DNA of 6,263 nt. It comes from Nitrospira sp. GTDB lineage: Bacteria > Nitrospirota > Nitrospiria > Nitrospirales > Nitrospiraceae. A program made the translations under genes and the position numbers. The first letter of the stretch is position 1. Every line of letters begins with the position of its first letter. A model generated the notes under the pieces. That model saw only the letters and a program-made list of their open reading frames with translations, ran no database searches and was not told where the DNA came from. Of the stretch, positions 1 to 5,494 are shown piece after piece. Location: the NCBI GenBank assembly GCA_030456405.1, contig JAKDNQ010000134.1, positions 1 through 6,263 of the forward strand. The letters are read 5' to 3'.

Positions 1-152
1 TGAACACGGCCATTGCCGGCGCTCAGGATCCCATCGCTATGGCCGAGGCGATGAAGTATGCGGTGCAGGCAGGGCGGCTTGCCTATAAGGCCGGACGAAT
101 CCCGCGAAAACTGTATGCGACGGCCAGCAGCCCCATCGAAGGCATGCTTTAG
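1..152 (+). CDS. thiG: Thiazole synthase ThiG, C-terminal end (5' truncated by window edge)
   Basis: Only the last 49 complete codons are present; the frame starts at base 3 and ends at TAG 150-152. The residues read [20 protein letters not shown], then [16 protein letters not shown], and end [11 protein letters not shown]. This matches the C-terminus of ThiG as I remember it: the NTA-I-A-DP-MA-A stretch of the last barrel strand and phosphate-binding helix, the AGR-AY-AGRIP segment, and a terminal A-SSP-G motif. ThiG is a cytoplasmic TIM-barrel enzyme. It condenses 1-deoxyxylulose 5-phosphate, a glycine- or tyrosine-derived imine and ThiS-thiocarboxylate sulfur into the thiazole phosphate of thiamin. 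The next gene is a ThiE/TenI-family protein, so this is the end of a thiamin cluster whose upstream part lies outside the window. The stop codon is also the first bases of repeat copy 1. Confidence 0.9.
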   Translation, partial: NTAIAGAQDPIAMAEAMKYAVQAGRLAYKAGRIPRKLYATASSPIEGML

Positions 153-276
153 CACAATGCTGAAAACGTCCGCCAGCATCGTTCTCGCATCGCTCAGAGG
201 CTCAACGTACCGAAGCGTACGCCTCGCCTCTTCCCTCGCTGCGGCCTTGCTAAACGAACGTTTTGAGCATTCTGCT
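151..276 (+). repeat. Dispersed palindromic repeat, copy 1 (after thiG)
   Basis: This is an imperfect long hairpin of about 126 bp. The left arm 151-169 pairs with the right arm 258-276 over 19 positions, with two mismatches (C155/C272 and G162/G265). Inside it an apical hairpin, CGTAC 206-210 with GTACG 217-221, closes a six-base loop CGAAGC. GAGG 197-200 can pair with CCTC 222-225 just below it. The sequence is closely similar to copy 2 (2927-3048), with the middle part almost unchanged, and shares its left arm with copy 3 (6182 on). The left edge overlaps the thiG stop codon. It reads open in one frame, and that frame gives a similar peptide in copies 1 and 2, but this follows from repeat identity and there is no sign of a real gene. 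It could be a REP/MITE-like element or a 3'-UTR structure; there is no terminal U-tract as in a classical terminator. Confidence 0.85.
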
Positions 277-286
277 ATCCATAAGA

Positions 287-357
287 AGTGCTGAGTCCTG
301 AGATGACGGATATGAATAGCGCCAAACATTTTTACTCAGGACCCAAAACTCAGCACT
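287..357 (+). repeat. Imperfect inverted repeat upstream of the thiE/tenI gene
   Basis: AGTGCTGAGT (287-296) pairs with ACTCAGCACT (348-357), and CCTGAG (297-302) pairs with CTCAGG (335-340). The only interruption is a seven-base bulge at 341-347. The loop (303-334) is AT-rich. It is distinct from the palindromic repeat that ends just upstream. The transcript between thiG and the downstream gene would fold here, so it might attenuate or protect the message. The 3' side lacks a U-run, so a Rho-independent terminator is not supported. No TPP riboswitch consensus is visible. Confidence 0.6.
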
Positions 358-376
358 CAGCACTCAGCACTCAATA
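349..376 (+). repeat. Heptamer tandem repeat (CTCAGCA)
   Basis: There are three perfect copies of CTCAGCA (349-355, 356-362, 363-369) followed by a degenerate fourth copy CTCAATA (370-376). It ends 15 bases before the ATG at 392. The first copy is also part of the right arm of the inverted repeat 287-357, so extra copies give alternative partners for the left arm. Copy number could vary between strains by slippage. Confidence 0.75.
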
Positions 377-391
377 CTCTCCGCTTCCCTG

Positions 392-1024
392 ATGCCGATA
401 CTCTCCAGCCGTCTTCTTGTCGTCACGGATCGTCATCAGACTAAGGGGCGTTCGTTGGTCCCCCTTCTGCAGCGGGTGCTCTCAGCCGGGATATCGGCAA
501 TTCAACTTCGTGAGCGCGATCTTTCTGCCAGGGACCTTGTGACGCTTGCGCGTGAAGTGCAGGCTGTCACGGCTTTGAGCAAGTCTCAACTTCTTATCAA
601 TGATCGGGTCGATGTCGCGTTGGCGCTGGAAGGAGCCGGTGTCCATTTGCGTAGCAATAGCCTGCCTCTCTCGGTCGCACGGCAGATGTTGGGGGCCCAG
701 CGTCTGCTGGGTATCTCCGTGCATGCGGTAGAAGAGGCGGTGCAGGCAGAGGCGCAGGGCGCAGACTATATCGTGCTTGGCCCGATCTACGAGACGCCGT
801 CCAAGCAGATGTTCGGTCCGCCGCTCGGCATTCATGCTCTTGAGAAGGCATGCAAACTGGTTCGCATCCCGATTATCGGGATTGGTGGAGTGACGGCGGC
901 GCGCGCGCGTGAGATGCGGGGTGTGGGAGCCTTCGGCGCGGCGGTGATCACGGCGATTCTCGGTGCGGACGATGTGGAGTCGGCGGCGCGCGAGTTACTC
1001 GACGCCGTGACGCTCGTGCAATAA
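392..1024 (+). CDS. ThiE/TenI-family protein (thiamin phosphate synthase or thiazole tautomerase)
   Basis: This 210-residue protein has the family's single-domain TIM-barrel length. Visible family motifs are the N-terminal strand LLVVTDRH (8-15), QLRERD (38-43), LLINDRVDVALA (67-78), GVHL (83-86), GISVHAVEEA (107-116), ADYIVLGPIYETPSK (124-138), IPIIGIGG (159-166) and a final phosphate-loop segment near 182-189. ThiE joins hydroxymethylpyrimidine diphosphate to thiazole phosphate to make thiamin phosphate. TenI aromatises the ThiG thiazole product. The protein lacks two ThiE features: Arg42 stands where many ThiE proteins have Lys, and S87-S90 replaces the GQ(E/S)D segment with the Mg-binding Asp. 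It also has Pro131 where Bacillus TenI has its catalytic His. Thiamin biosynthesis is secure from the family and the thiG neighbour, but the exact reaction is not. The ATG at 392 has no evident Shine-Dalgarno, and I see no better in-frame start. Confidence 0.85.
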   Translation: MPILSSRLLVVTDRHQTKGRSLVPLLQRVLSAGISAIQLRERDLSARDLVTLAREVQAVTALSKSQLLINDRVDVALALEGAGVHLRSNSLPLSVARQMLGAQRLLGISVHAVEEAVQAEAQGADYIVLGPIYETPSKQMFGPPLGIHALEKACKLVRIPIIGIGGVTAARAREMRGVGAFGAAVITAILGADDVESAARELLDAVTLVQ

Positions 1025-1069
1025 TGTGCGTGACGCAAGATCATCACGCTGTCGGATGAGGCCGTCAGG

Positions 1070-1098
1070 TTGACCACCCCAGGAACGGGTGTTAGAAT
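1070..1098 (+). promoter_or_regulatory. Predicted sigma70-type promoter for mpa
   Basis: TTGACC (1070-1075) is followed by a 17-bp spacer and TAGAAT (1093-1098), which is close to the consensus -35 and -10 boxes at the ideal spacing. Transcription would start near 1105 and leave a leader of about 50 nt before the mpa ATG at 1156. It lies in the 131-bp gap after thiE/tenI, so the proteasome genes are probably transcribed separately from the thiamin genes. A small palindrome TGCGT-G-ACGCA (1027-1037) sits upstream and could be chance. Confidence 0.55.
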
Positions 1099-1155
1099 CC
1101 GCGCAGACGAGGACTTCTCGATTTAGCACAGGGTTTAGATTTTTTCGAGTCGCGC

Positions 1156-2925
1156 ATGGACGGCAAGAAAGAAAGTCCAAGTCGGTTCCGGTCTCTCCGA
1201 GATTCCGTCACGCAGATCACGAAACGGTTGACTGAGGGAGAAGCGGACGTGGCCCCACGCAACGACGAACATATTCGCGAAGTTGAAAAGCTTCGTGTGC
1301 AGATCCAGTCGATGGAAGAAGAAATCCGCCGGCTGTACCAGTCCCGCTACCAGCTCGACCAAGCGAACAAACAGAACGAAAAGCTCGTTGCCACCCTCCA
1401 GGAAGCGAAGGGGCAGATCGAAGCGTTGCGCGCCGAAGTTGAGAAACTGACCGCGCCTCCGTCGGCCTACGCCATCTTTTCCAGCCTTAATGCTGATGGC
1501 ACCGGCAACGTCTATGTCTCCGGAAGGAAAATGAAAGTCAGCATGCATCCGTCTATCAATGGGAAGACGATGCGCAAAGGACAGGAAGTGCTCCTGAATG
1601 AAGCCTTGAACGTGATCGAGGTGAAGGGCTTCGATATCCAGGGTGAAGTGGTGCGGCTCAAAGACGTGCTGGAAGGCAACCGTGCCTTGGTGACGTTGCA
1701 TTTCGACGAAGAAAAGGTGGCTGAACTCGGCGACCCACTGCTCGCCGAACGATTGAGTGTCGGCGATCATCTGCTGTACGATCCCCGCTCCGGCTACGTT
1801 GTCGAGAAGTTGCCGAGGTCCGAGTCGGAAGAGTTGGTGTTGGAGGAAGTGCCCGACGTCGATTATGAACACATCGGCGGGTTGCAGCATGAATTGGAGC
1901 AGGTTCGCGATGCCGTGGAGCTGCCCTTTCTTCATCCGACCCTGTTTTCAGAATACAAGTTGAGCGCGCCGAAGGGGGTCTTGCTCTACGGACCGCCGGG
2001 CTGCGGAAAAACCTTGATCGCCAAAGCCGTGGCGAATTCGATCGCCAAGAAGCTCGGGCACCTTACCGGCAAAGAAATCCGGAGTTACTTCTTGCATGTG
2101 AAAGGCCCTGAGTTACTCAATAAGTATGTCGGTGAGTCGGAGCGTCAGGTCCGCGAGGTCTTTAAAAAAGCAAAAGAACGTGCGGAGGACGGGAATCCCG
2201 TCATCGTCTTCTTCGATGAAATGGATGCGCTCTTCAGAACCAGAGGCACCGGGATTTCTTCCGACATCGAATCGACAATCGTTCCGCAGTTCCTCTCGGA
2301 AATCGACGGGATGGAGCGGCTACGCAATGTGATTGTGATCGGAGCCAGTAATCGCCAGGATCTTATCGATCCCGCGGTCCTGCGCGCTGGACGGTTGGAT
2401 GTGAAGGTGAAGGTGGGGCGCCCCGATGCCGCGGCGGCCAAGGATATTTTCTCGAAGTATCTGAGCATCGACTTGCCGTTTGCCGAGGAAGATTTAAACC
2501 GTCATAGCGGAGACGCCAAGGCCTTGGTCGAGCAGATGACCGATCTCACGGTTGGAGCCATGTATGCGTCCTCTGAGGAGAATAAGTTTATCGAGGTCAC
2601 CTATGCAAACGGTGAGAAAGAAGTGCTCTACTTCAAGGATTTTGCGAGTGGCGCGCTGATCGAAGGGATTGTGTCGCGCGCCAAGAAGTTTGCCGTGAAG
2701 CGGGCGATCGCGAAAGAAGGGCGCGGTCTTCGGTCCGAAGACTTGATCCGCGCCATTCGGGAGGAGTTTAAGGAACACGAAGACCTGCCCAATACGACCA
2801 ATCCTGACGATTGGGCGAAGATCTCCGGGAAGAAAGGCGAGAAGATCGTGCACCTTCGAACGATCAGTGGAGGCCCAGGCGAATCGCGTCAGATTGAAAC
2901 GGTGACGACTGGACACTATCTCTAA
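1156..2925 (+). CDS. mpa: Proteasomal AAA+ ATPase Mpa/ARC
   Basis: This 589-residue cytoplasmic hexameric unfoldase captures proteins carrying the small modifier and threads them into the 20S proteasome. The domain order is complete: a basic N-terminal tail, a coiled coil at about 36-99 (heptad-like, rich in Glu, Lys, Arg, Leu and Gln) that binds the modifier in the family, tandem OB domains at about 100-220, and an AAA+ module. Within that module I see Walker A GPPGCGKT (279-286), the pore-loop region GPELLNKYVGESE (317-329), Walker B VIVFFDE (349-355), sensor-1 ASNR (397-400) and the arginine-finger segment LRAGRLD (409-415). The FIEVTYANGEKEVLYFKDF stretch (478-496) matches the beta-grasp insertion of Mpa. 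LPNTTNPDDWAKISGKKGEK (544-563) is a family signature. The C-terminus GHYL is the proteasome-docking tail (GQYL in Mycobacterium). A promoter lies upstream; no strong Shine-Dalgarno precedes this ATG. Repeat copy 2 separates it from dop. Confidence 0.97.
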   Translation: MDGKKESPSRFRSLRDSVTQITKRLTEGEADVAPRNDEHIREVEKLRVQIQSMEEEIRRLYQSRYQLDQANKQNEKLVATLQEAKGQIEALRAEVEKLTAPPSAYAIFSSLNADGTGNVYVSGRKMKVSMHPSINGKTMRKGQEVLLNEALNVIEVKGFDIQGEVVRLKDVLEGNRALVTLHFDEEKVAELGDPLLAERLSVGDHLLYDPRSGYVVEKLPRSESEELVLEEVPDVDYEHIGGLQHELEQVRDAVELPFLHPTLFSEYKLSAPKGVLLYGPPGCGKTLIAKAVANSIAKKLGHLTGKEIRSYFLHVKGPELLNKYVGESERQVREVFKKAKERAEDGNPVIVFFDEMDALFRTRGTGISSDIESTIVPQFLSEIDGMERLRNVIVIGASNRQDLIDPAVLRAGRLDVKVKVGRPDAAAAKDIFSKYLSIDLPFAEEDLNRHSGDAKALVEQMTDLTVGAMYASSEENKFIEVTYANGEKEVLYFKDFASGALIEGIVSRAKKFAVKRAIAKEGRGLRSEDLIRAIREEFKEHEDLPNTTNPDDWAKISGKKGEKIVHLRTISGGPGESRQIETVTTGHYL

Positions 2926-2926
2926 G

Positions 2927-3048
2927 CAGGATGCTGAAAAAGTCCGCCAGCGGCGTTCTCGCGTCGTACAGAGGCTCAACGTACCGAAGCGTACGCCTCG
3001 CCTCTTCGCTCGCTGCGGCCTTGCTGGACGGCCTTTTTGAGCATCCTG
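2927..3048 (+). repeat. Dispersed palindromic repeat, copy 2 (between mpa and dop)
   Basis: This ~122-bp imperfect hairpin begins one base after the mpa stop codon. The left arm 2927-2951 pairs with the right arm 3023-3048, with one G/G mismatch (2936/3039), one T/C mismatch (2943/3032) and one bulged base. The apical hairpin CGTAC 2980-2984 / GTACG 2991-2995 has the same CGAAGC loop as copy 1. Compared with copy 1, an A-T pair (156/271) is G-C here (2930/3045), and a C-G pair (167/260) is A-T here (2941/3034), so pairing is kept while the sequence changes. It shares a 30-bp identical stretch (from 2932) with copy 3. Confidence 0.88.
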
Positions 3049-3050
3049 GG

Positions 3051-3065
3051 GCCAATGACATTGGC
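3051..3065. promoter_or_regulatory. Perfect 15-bp palindrome, possible operator upstream of dop
   Basis: GCCAATGACATTGGC is a perfect inverted repeat with 7-bp arms around a single central A. It lies directly after repeat copy 2 and 71 bases before the dop ATG. Its length and symmetry suit a dimeric transcription-factor site. A TATAAA at 3096-3101 could be a -10 box downstream of it, but I find no credible -35 at the right distance. The function is inferred from symmetry and position only. Confidence 0.35.
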
Positions 3066-3136
3066 GCATATGGAAGATTCCATCGGTGTTTTGTGTATAA
3101 ACTGAGTGTTTCGCAGCTCTCTGAGCCATCATACCT

Positions 3137-4636
3137 ATGCAGGAACCTACCTCGCTGACGACTCCCCGTGTACTGGGGACAGAAACAGAATTCGGCATCG
3201 CGTCACGCGATCCTGCCGCCTCAGATCCCGTCTCCAACTCCATTGCCGTCATCGGGCACTATCCGGGCCTGCCGGCTCCTCTGGCCATTTGGGACTACGA
3301 AAACGAGAACCCCCTGCTCGATGCGCGAGGATTCGAGGTTGAAGGGGAGCGGGAGCGGCCTAATCCCGAATACAATCGTCAGCTGAACAAGGTGTTGGCG
3401 AATGGGGGGCGTCTCTACGTTGACGGGGCTCATCCGGAATATTCCACGCCTGAGTGTACGAATCCACGGGAAATAGTGGCGTTCGAACGGGCCGGCGATC
3501 GAATCCTCGCTCAGTGCCTCGCGCAGATGGCGCGCGTCACCGGGCGGGATCATTGCGTGCTGTACAAGAACAACTCGGACGGCAAGGGGAATAGCTACGG
3601 ATATCATGAAAGCTATCTCATGTCGCGCGCGGTCCCCTTCGACCGCATTGTGAAGGTCTTAGCGCCGTTTTTTGTGACGAGGCCCATTTTTGCAGGGGCA
3701 GGAAAAGTGGGCGCAGAAAATCAGACGGACCCAACGGAATATCAGATTTCACAGCGTGCGGATTTCTTCGAGTGTCTGGTCGATCTCAATACGATGGTCA
3801 GGCGCCCGATCGTCAATTCACGCGATGAGCCGCATGCAGACTATGGCAAATATCGGCGGCTGCACGTGATTGTCGGGGATGCCAACATGGCGGAACTGTC
3901 GACCTATCTCAAGGTCGGCACACTGGCGATTGTCCTGGGTTTGCTCGATGCCGGCGCAGATCTTCCGCAGTTCGAGTTGGACGATCCGGTTCGAGCCATC
4001 AAACAGGTGTCGCGCGATCTGGGGATGAAGGAGACGCTCACACTCACGGGAGGCCGCTCGGCGACGGCTGTGGATATTCAGCGAGCCTATCTGAAGGCCG
4101 CCATGGGATATTACGCCTGCCGCGATATCTCTCAGGTCACGAAAGATATTCTCGTTCGTTGGGAAGATGTATTGGATCGATTAGAGCGAGACCCTCGGCT
4201 GTTGGCGCATGAGCTGGATTGGGTGGCGAAGCGCCAGATGATGGAATCCTATATGGAGCGAAAGGGCTGTGGGTGGGACGATCCGCGAGTGCGTTTGATG
4301 GACTTGCAGTATCACGATATTCGCCCGGACAAGGGCCTCTACTTTACGCTCGAGCGCAGCCATTTGATCGAGCGAATTGTGCAAGATGTCGAGATTGCGC
4401 GAGCGGAATTCACTCCGCCTCCGGAGACGCGCGCCTATTTCCGTGGACGGTGTGTCAGCAAGTTTGCGAAGTCGGTCTATGGCGTCAGTTGGACTTCAGT
4501 CCTTTTCGACATCGGCAACAACCAGGTGAAGCGAGTGCCTTTGATGGATCCGCTCCGAGGCACGGCCTCGCTGACGAGCGACCTCCTCGATCAGGTCGAG
4601 ACAGTCGACGACTTGTTGGCGAAACTCAAGGCCTGA
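3137..4636 (+). CDS. dop: Deamidase/depupylase Dop
   Basis: This 499-residue cytoplasmic enzyme belongs to the carboxylate-amine ligase (glutamine-synthetase-like) fold shared with PafA. Dop prepares Pup by deamidating its C-terminal Gln where needed and removes the modifier from substrates, using ATP as a cofactor. The ATP/metal motif GTETEFGI is at 14-21. The DYENENPLLDARGF segment (53-66) belongs to the insertion that separates Dop from PafA. LYVDGAHPEYS (93-103) carries the putative nucleophile Asp96. YKNNSDGKGNSYGYHE (143-158) and RDEPHAD (229-235) are further active-site signatures, and the C-terminal domain has the expected FDIG and PLRG motifs. These assign it as Dop rather than PafA. 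No strong Shine-Dalgarno precedes ATG 3137, but there is no alternative start before GTETEFG. The stop codon overlaps an ATG in the sequence TGATG, and prcB begins 28 bases later, so dop and prcB are probably cotranscribed. Confidence 0.96.
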   Translation: MQEPTSLTTPRVLGTETEFGIASRDPAASDPVSNSIAVIGHYPGLPAPLAIWDYENENPLLDARGFEVEGERERPNPEYNRQLNKVLANGGRLYVDGAHPEYSTPECTNPREIVAFERAGDRILAQCLAQMARVTGRDHCVLYKNNSDGKGNSYGYHESYLMSRAVPFDRIVKVLAPFFVTRPIFAGAGKVGAENQTDPTEYQISQRADFFECLVDLNTMVRRPIVNSRDEPHADYGKYRRLHVIVGDANMAELSTYLKVGTLAIVLGLLDAGADLPQFELDDPVRAIKQVSRDLGMKETLTLTGGRSATAVDIQRAYLKAAMGYYACRDISQVTKDILVRWEDVLDRLERDPRLLAHELDWVAKRQMMESYMERKGCGWDDPRVRLMDLQYHDIRPDKGLYFTLERSHLIERIVQDVEIARAEFTPPPETRAYFRGRCVSKFAKSVYGVSWTSVLFDIGNNQVKRVPLMDPLRGTASLTSDLLDQVETVDDLLAKLKA

Positions 4637-4668
4637 TGTACAACCCTCCCTTGCGATTGCCACGATGA
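4636..4668 (+). other. Ten-codon mini-ORF bridging dop and prcB
   Basis: The ATG at 4636-4638 shares its A with the last base of the dop stop (TGATG). The frame encodes MYNPPLRLPR and ends in TGA 4666-4668, which overlaps the prcB ATG (ATGA at 4665-4668). Both junctions have the geometry of translational coupling, so ribosomes finishing dop could pass to prcB, which has no obvious Shine-Dalgarno of its own. It may equally be chance. The peptide has no resemblance to Pup or UBact. Confidence 0.3.
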
Positions 4669-5492
4669 AATTGCCATTTTTCCCCAATCATGACGACCCG
4701 AGTTTTTTCGATTTCTTGACCGAACACCATCCTGCGCTGACTCCGACAGGCCGCAGTGGCTTCTTACAGCCTCAGGCCACAGCCGACCCAATGCGCGGGT
4801 CCGGTTCGATGAGTGTGCCCCATGCCACCACCGTGCTGGCAATCAAATACCAACAGGGTGTGGTAATTGCCGGAGATCGCCGAGCGACGGAAGGGTTTCA
4901 AATCGCCGAGCGCCGGATTGAGAAGGTCTTCAAGATCGACGAGTATTCCGCAATGGCGATCGCCGGCGCCGCCGGCCCCTGCATCGAAATGGCCAAGCTA
5001 TTCCAAGTCGAGCTGGAGCATTACGAAAAGTTAGAGGGGGTGCAACTCTCTTGTGAAGGGAAGGCCAACAAGCTTGGGCAGATGGTCAAGGCCAATCTGC
5101 CGATGGTGTTTCAAGGGCTGGTCGTCATGCCCCTGTATGTCGGGTATGACTTCAAGCGCGCGGAAGGCCGCATTTTCAAGTACGATCTCGCCGGCGGCCG
5201 GTACGAGGAGTCGGATTATCATGCCATCGGATCGGGAGGGAAAGATGCGCGCAATACGATGCGGGAGCATTTCCGCAAAGGTTTGGCAGAACCGGATGCG
5301 CTGAAGCTGGCTCTCCTGGCCTTATACAATGCGGCAGATGATGACGTTGGGACCGGGGGGCCGGACCTCGTGCGCGGCATATACCCCACGGCGAAGGTCG
5401 TCAGCGCAAGCGGCATTATCGATGTTTCAGACCAACAGATCCGCGGTATTTATGATGGGTTGATTGCCACCAGAAGTTCAAAGGAGACCTAA
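4665..5492 (+). CDS. prcB: Proteasome 20S beta subunit PrcB (with propeptide)
   Basis: This 275-residue precursor is the proteolytic subunit of the 20S core. The mature chain should begin at Thr55 in PHATTVLAIKY, leaving a 54-residue propeptide removed autocatalytically. Counting Thr55 as Thr1, the catalytic Asp17 (D71 in AGDRRATEGF) and Lys33 (K87 in RRIEKVF) fall exactly where the N-terminal nucleophile hydrolases need them, and HAIGSGG (186-192) holds the supporting Ser. The propeptide contains SFFDFLTEHHPAL, resembling the FTDFL segment of the Mycobacterium PrcB propeptide. That supports the ATG at 4665 over the internal ATGs at codons 43 and 49. The start overlaps the mini-ORF stop and has no clear Shine-Dalgarno. 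The stop codon is two bases from the prcA ATG. Confidence 0.96.
   Translation: MKLPFFPNHDDPSFFDFLTEHHPALTPTGRSGFLQPQATADPMRGSGSMSVPHATTVLAIKYQQGVVIAGDRRATEGFQIAERRIEKVFKIDEYSAMAIAGAAGPCIEMAKLFQVELEHYEKLEGVQLSCEGKANKLGQMVKANLPMVFQGLVVMPLYVGYDFKRAEGRIFKYDLAGGRYEESDYHAIGSGGKDARNTMREHFRKGLAEPDALKLALLALYNAADDDVGTGGPDLVRGIYPTAKVVSASGIIDVSDQQIRGIYDGLIATRSSKET
5481..5486 (+). promoter_or_regulatory. Shine-Dalgarno of prcA
   Basis: AAGGAG lies within the last codons of prcB, eight bases before the ATG at 5495. It chooses 5495 over the second in-frame ATG at 5501. It is the only canonical ribosome binding site before the genes in this window. Confidence 0.75.
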
Positions 5493-5494
5493 GC

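Noticed and set aside
58..294. An open frame over repeat copy 1 and another at 2931-3158 over copy 2 encode similar peptides (sharing STYRSVRLASS), suggesting a small protein family.
   Set aside because: The similarity is fully explained by the nucleotide repeat. The first frame overlaps the end of thiG out of frame, copy 3 does not keep the frame's central sequence, and base changes preserve hairpin pairing.
277..391. TPP riboswitch upstream of the thiamin gene.
   Set aside because: The CUGAGA and related THI-box consensus blocks are absent. The gene is probably mid-operon, so a riboswitch would be expected further upstream, outside the window.
1028..1049. Hairpin GCGTGA / TCACGC after the thiE/tenI stop as a Rho-independent terminator.
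   Set aside because: The six-pair stem has a ten-base loop and no following T-run, so it does not meet terminator criteria.
1135..1935. A 266-codon reverse-strand open frame antisense to mpa.
   Set aside because: It lies opposite the confidently assigned ATPase coding frame, has no recognisable domain, and is the kind of shadow expected in GC-rich genes.
3096..3101. TATAAA as a -10 box of a dop promoter.
   Set aside because: No credible -35 lies 16-18 bp upstream and there is no extended -10, so I do not list it as a promoter on its own.
2494..3252. A 252-codon reverse-strand open frame spanning the end of mpa, repeat copy 2 and the start of dop.
   Set aside because: It runs antisense to two well-supported genes and through the palindromic repeat, and has no family motif.
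4219..4668. A 149-codon + strand frame within the end of dop, which might be taken for a modifier gene.
   Set aside because: It overlaps the conserved C-terminal domain of dop in another frame and has an incoherent composition. It does not end in Gly-Gly-Gln/Glu.
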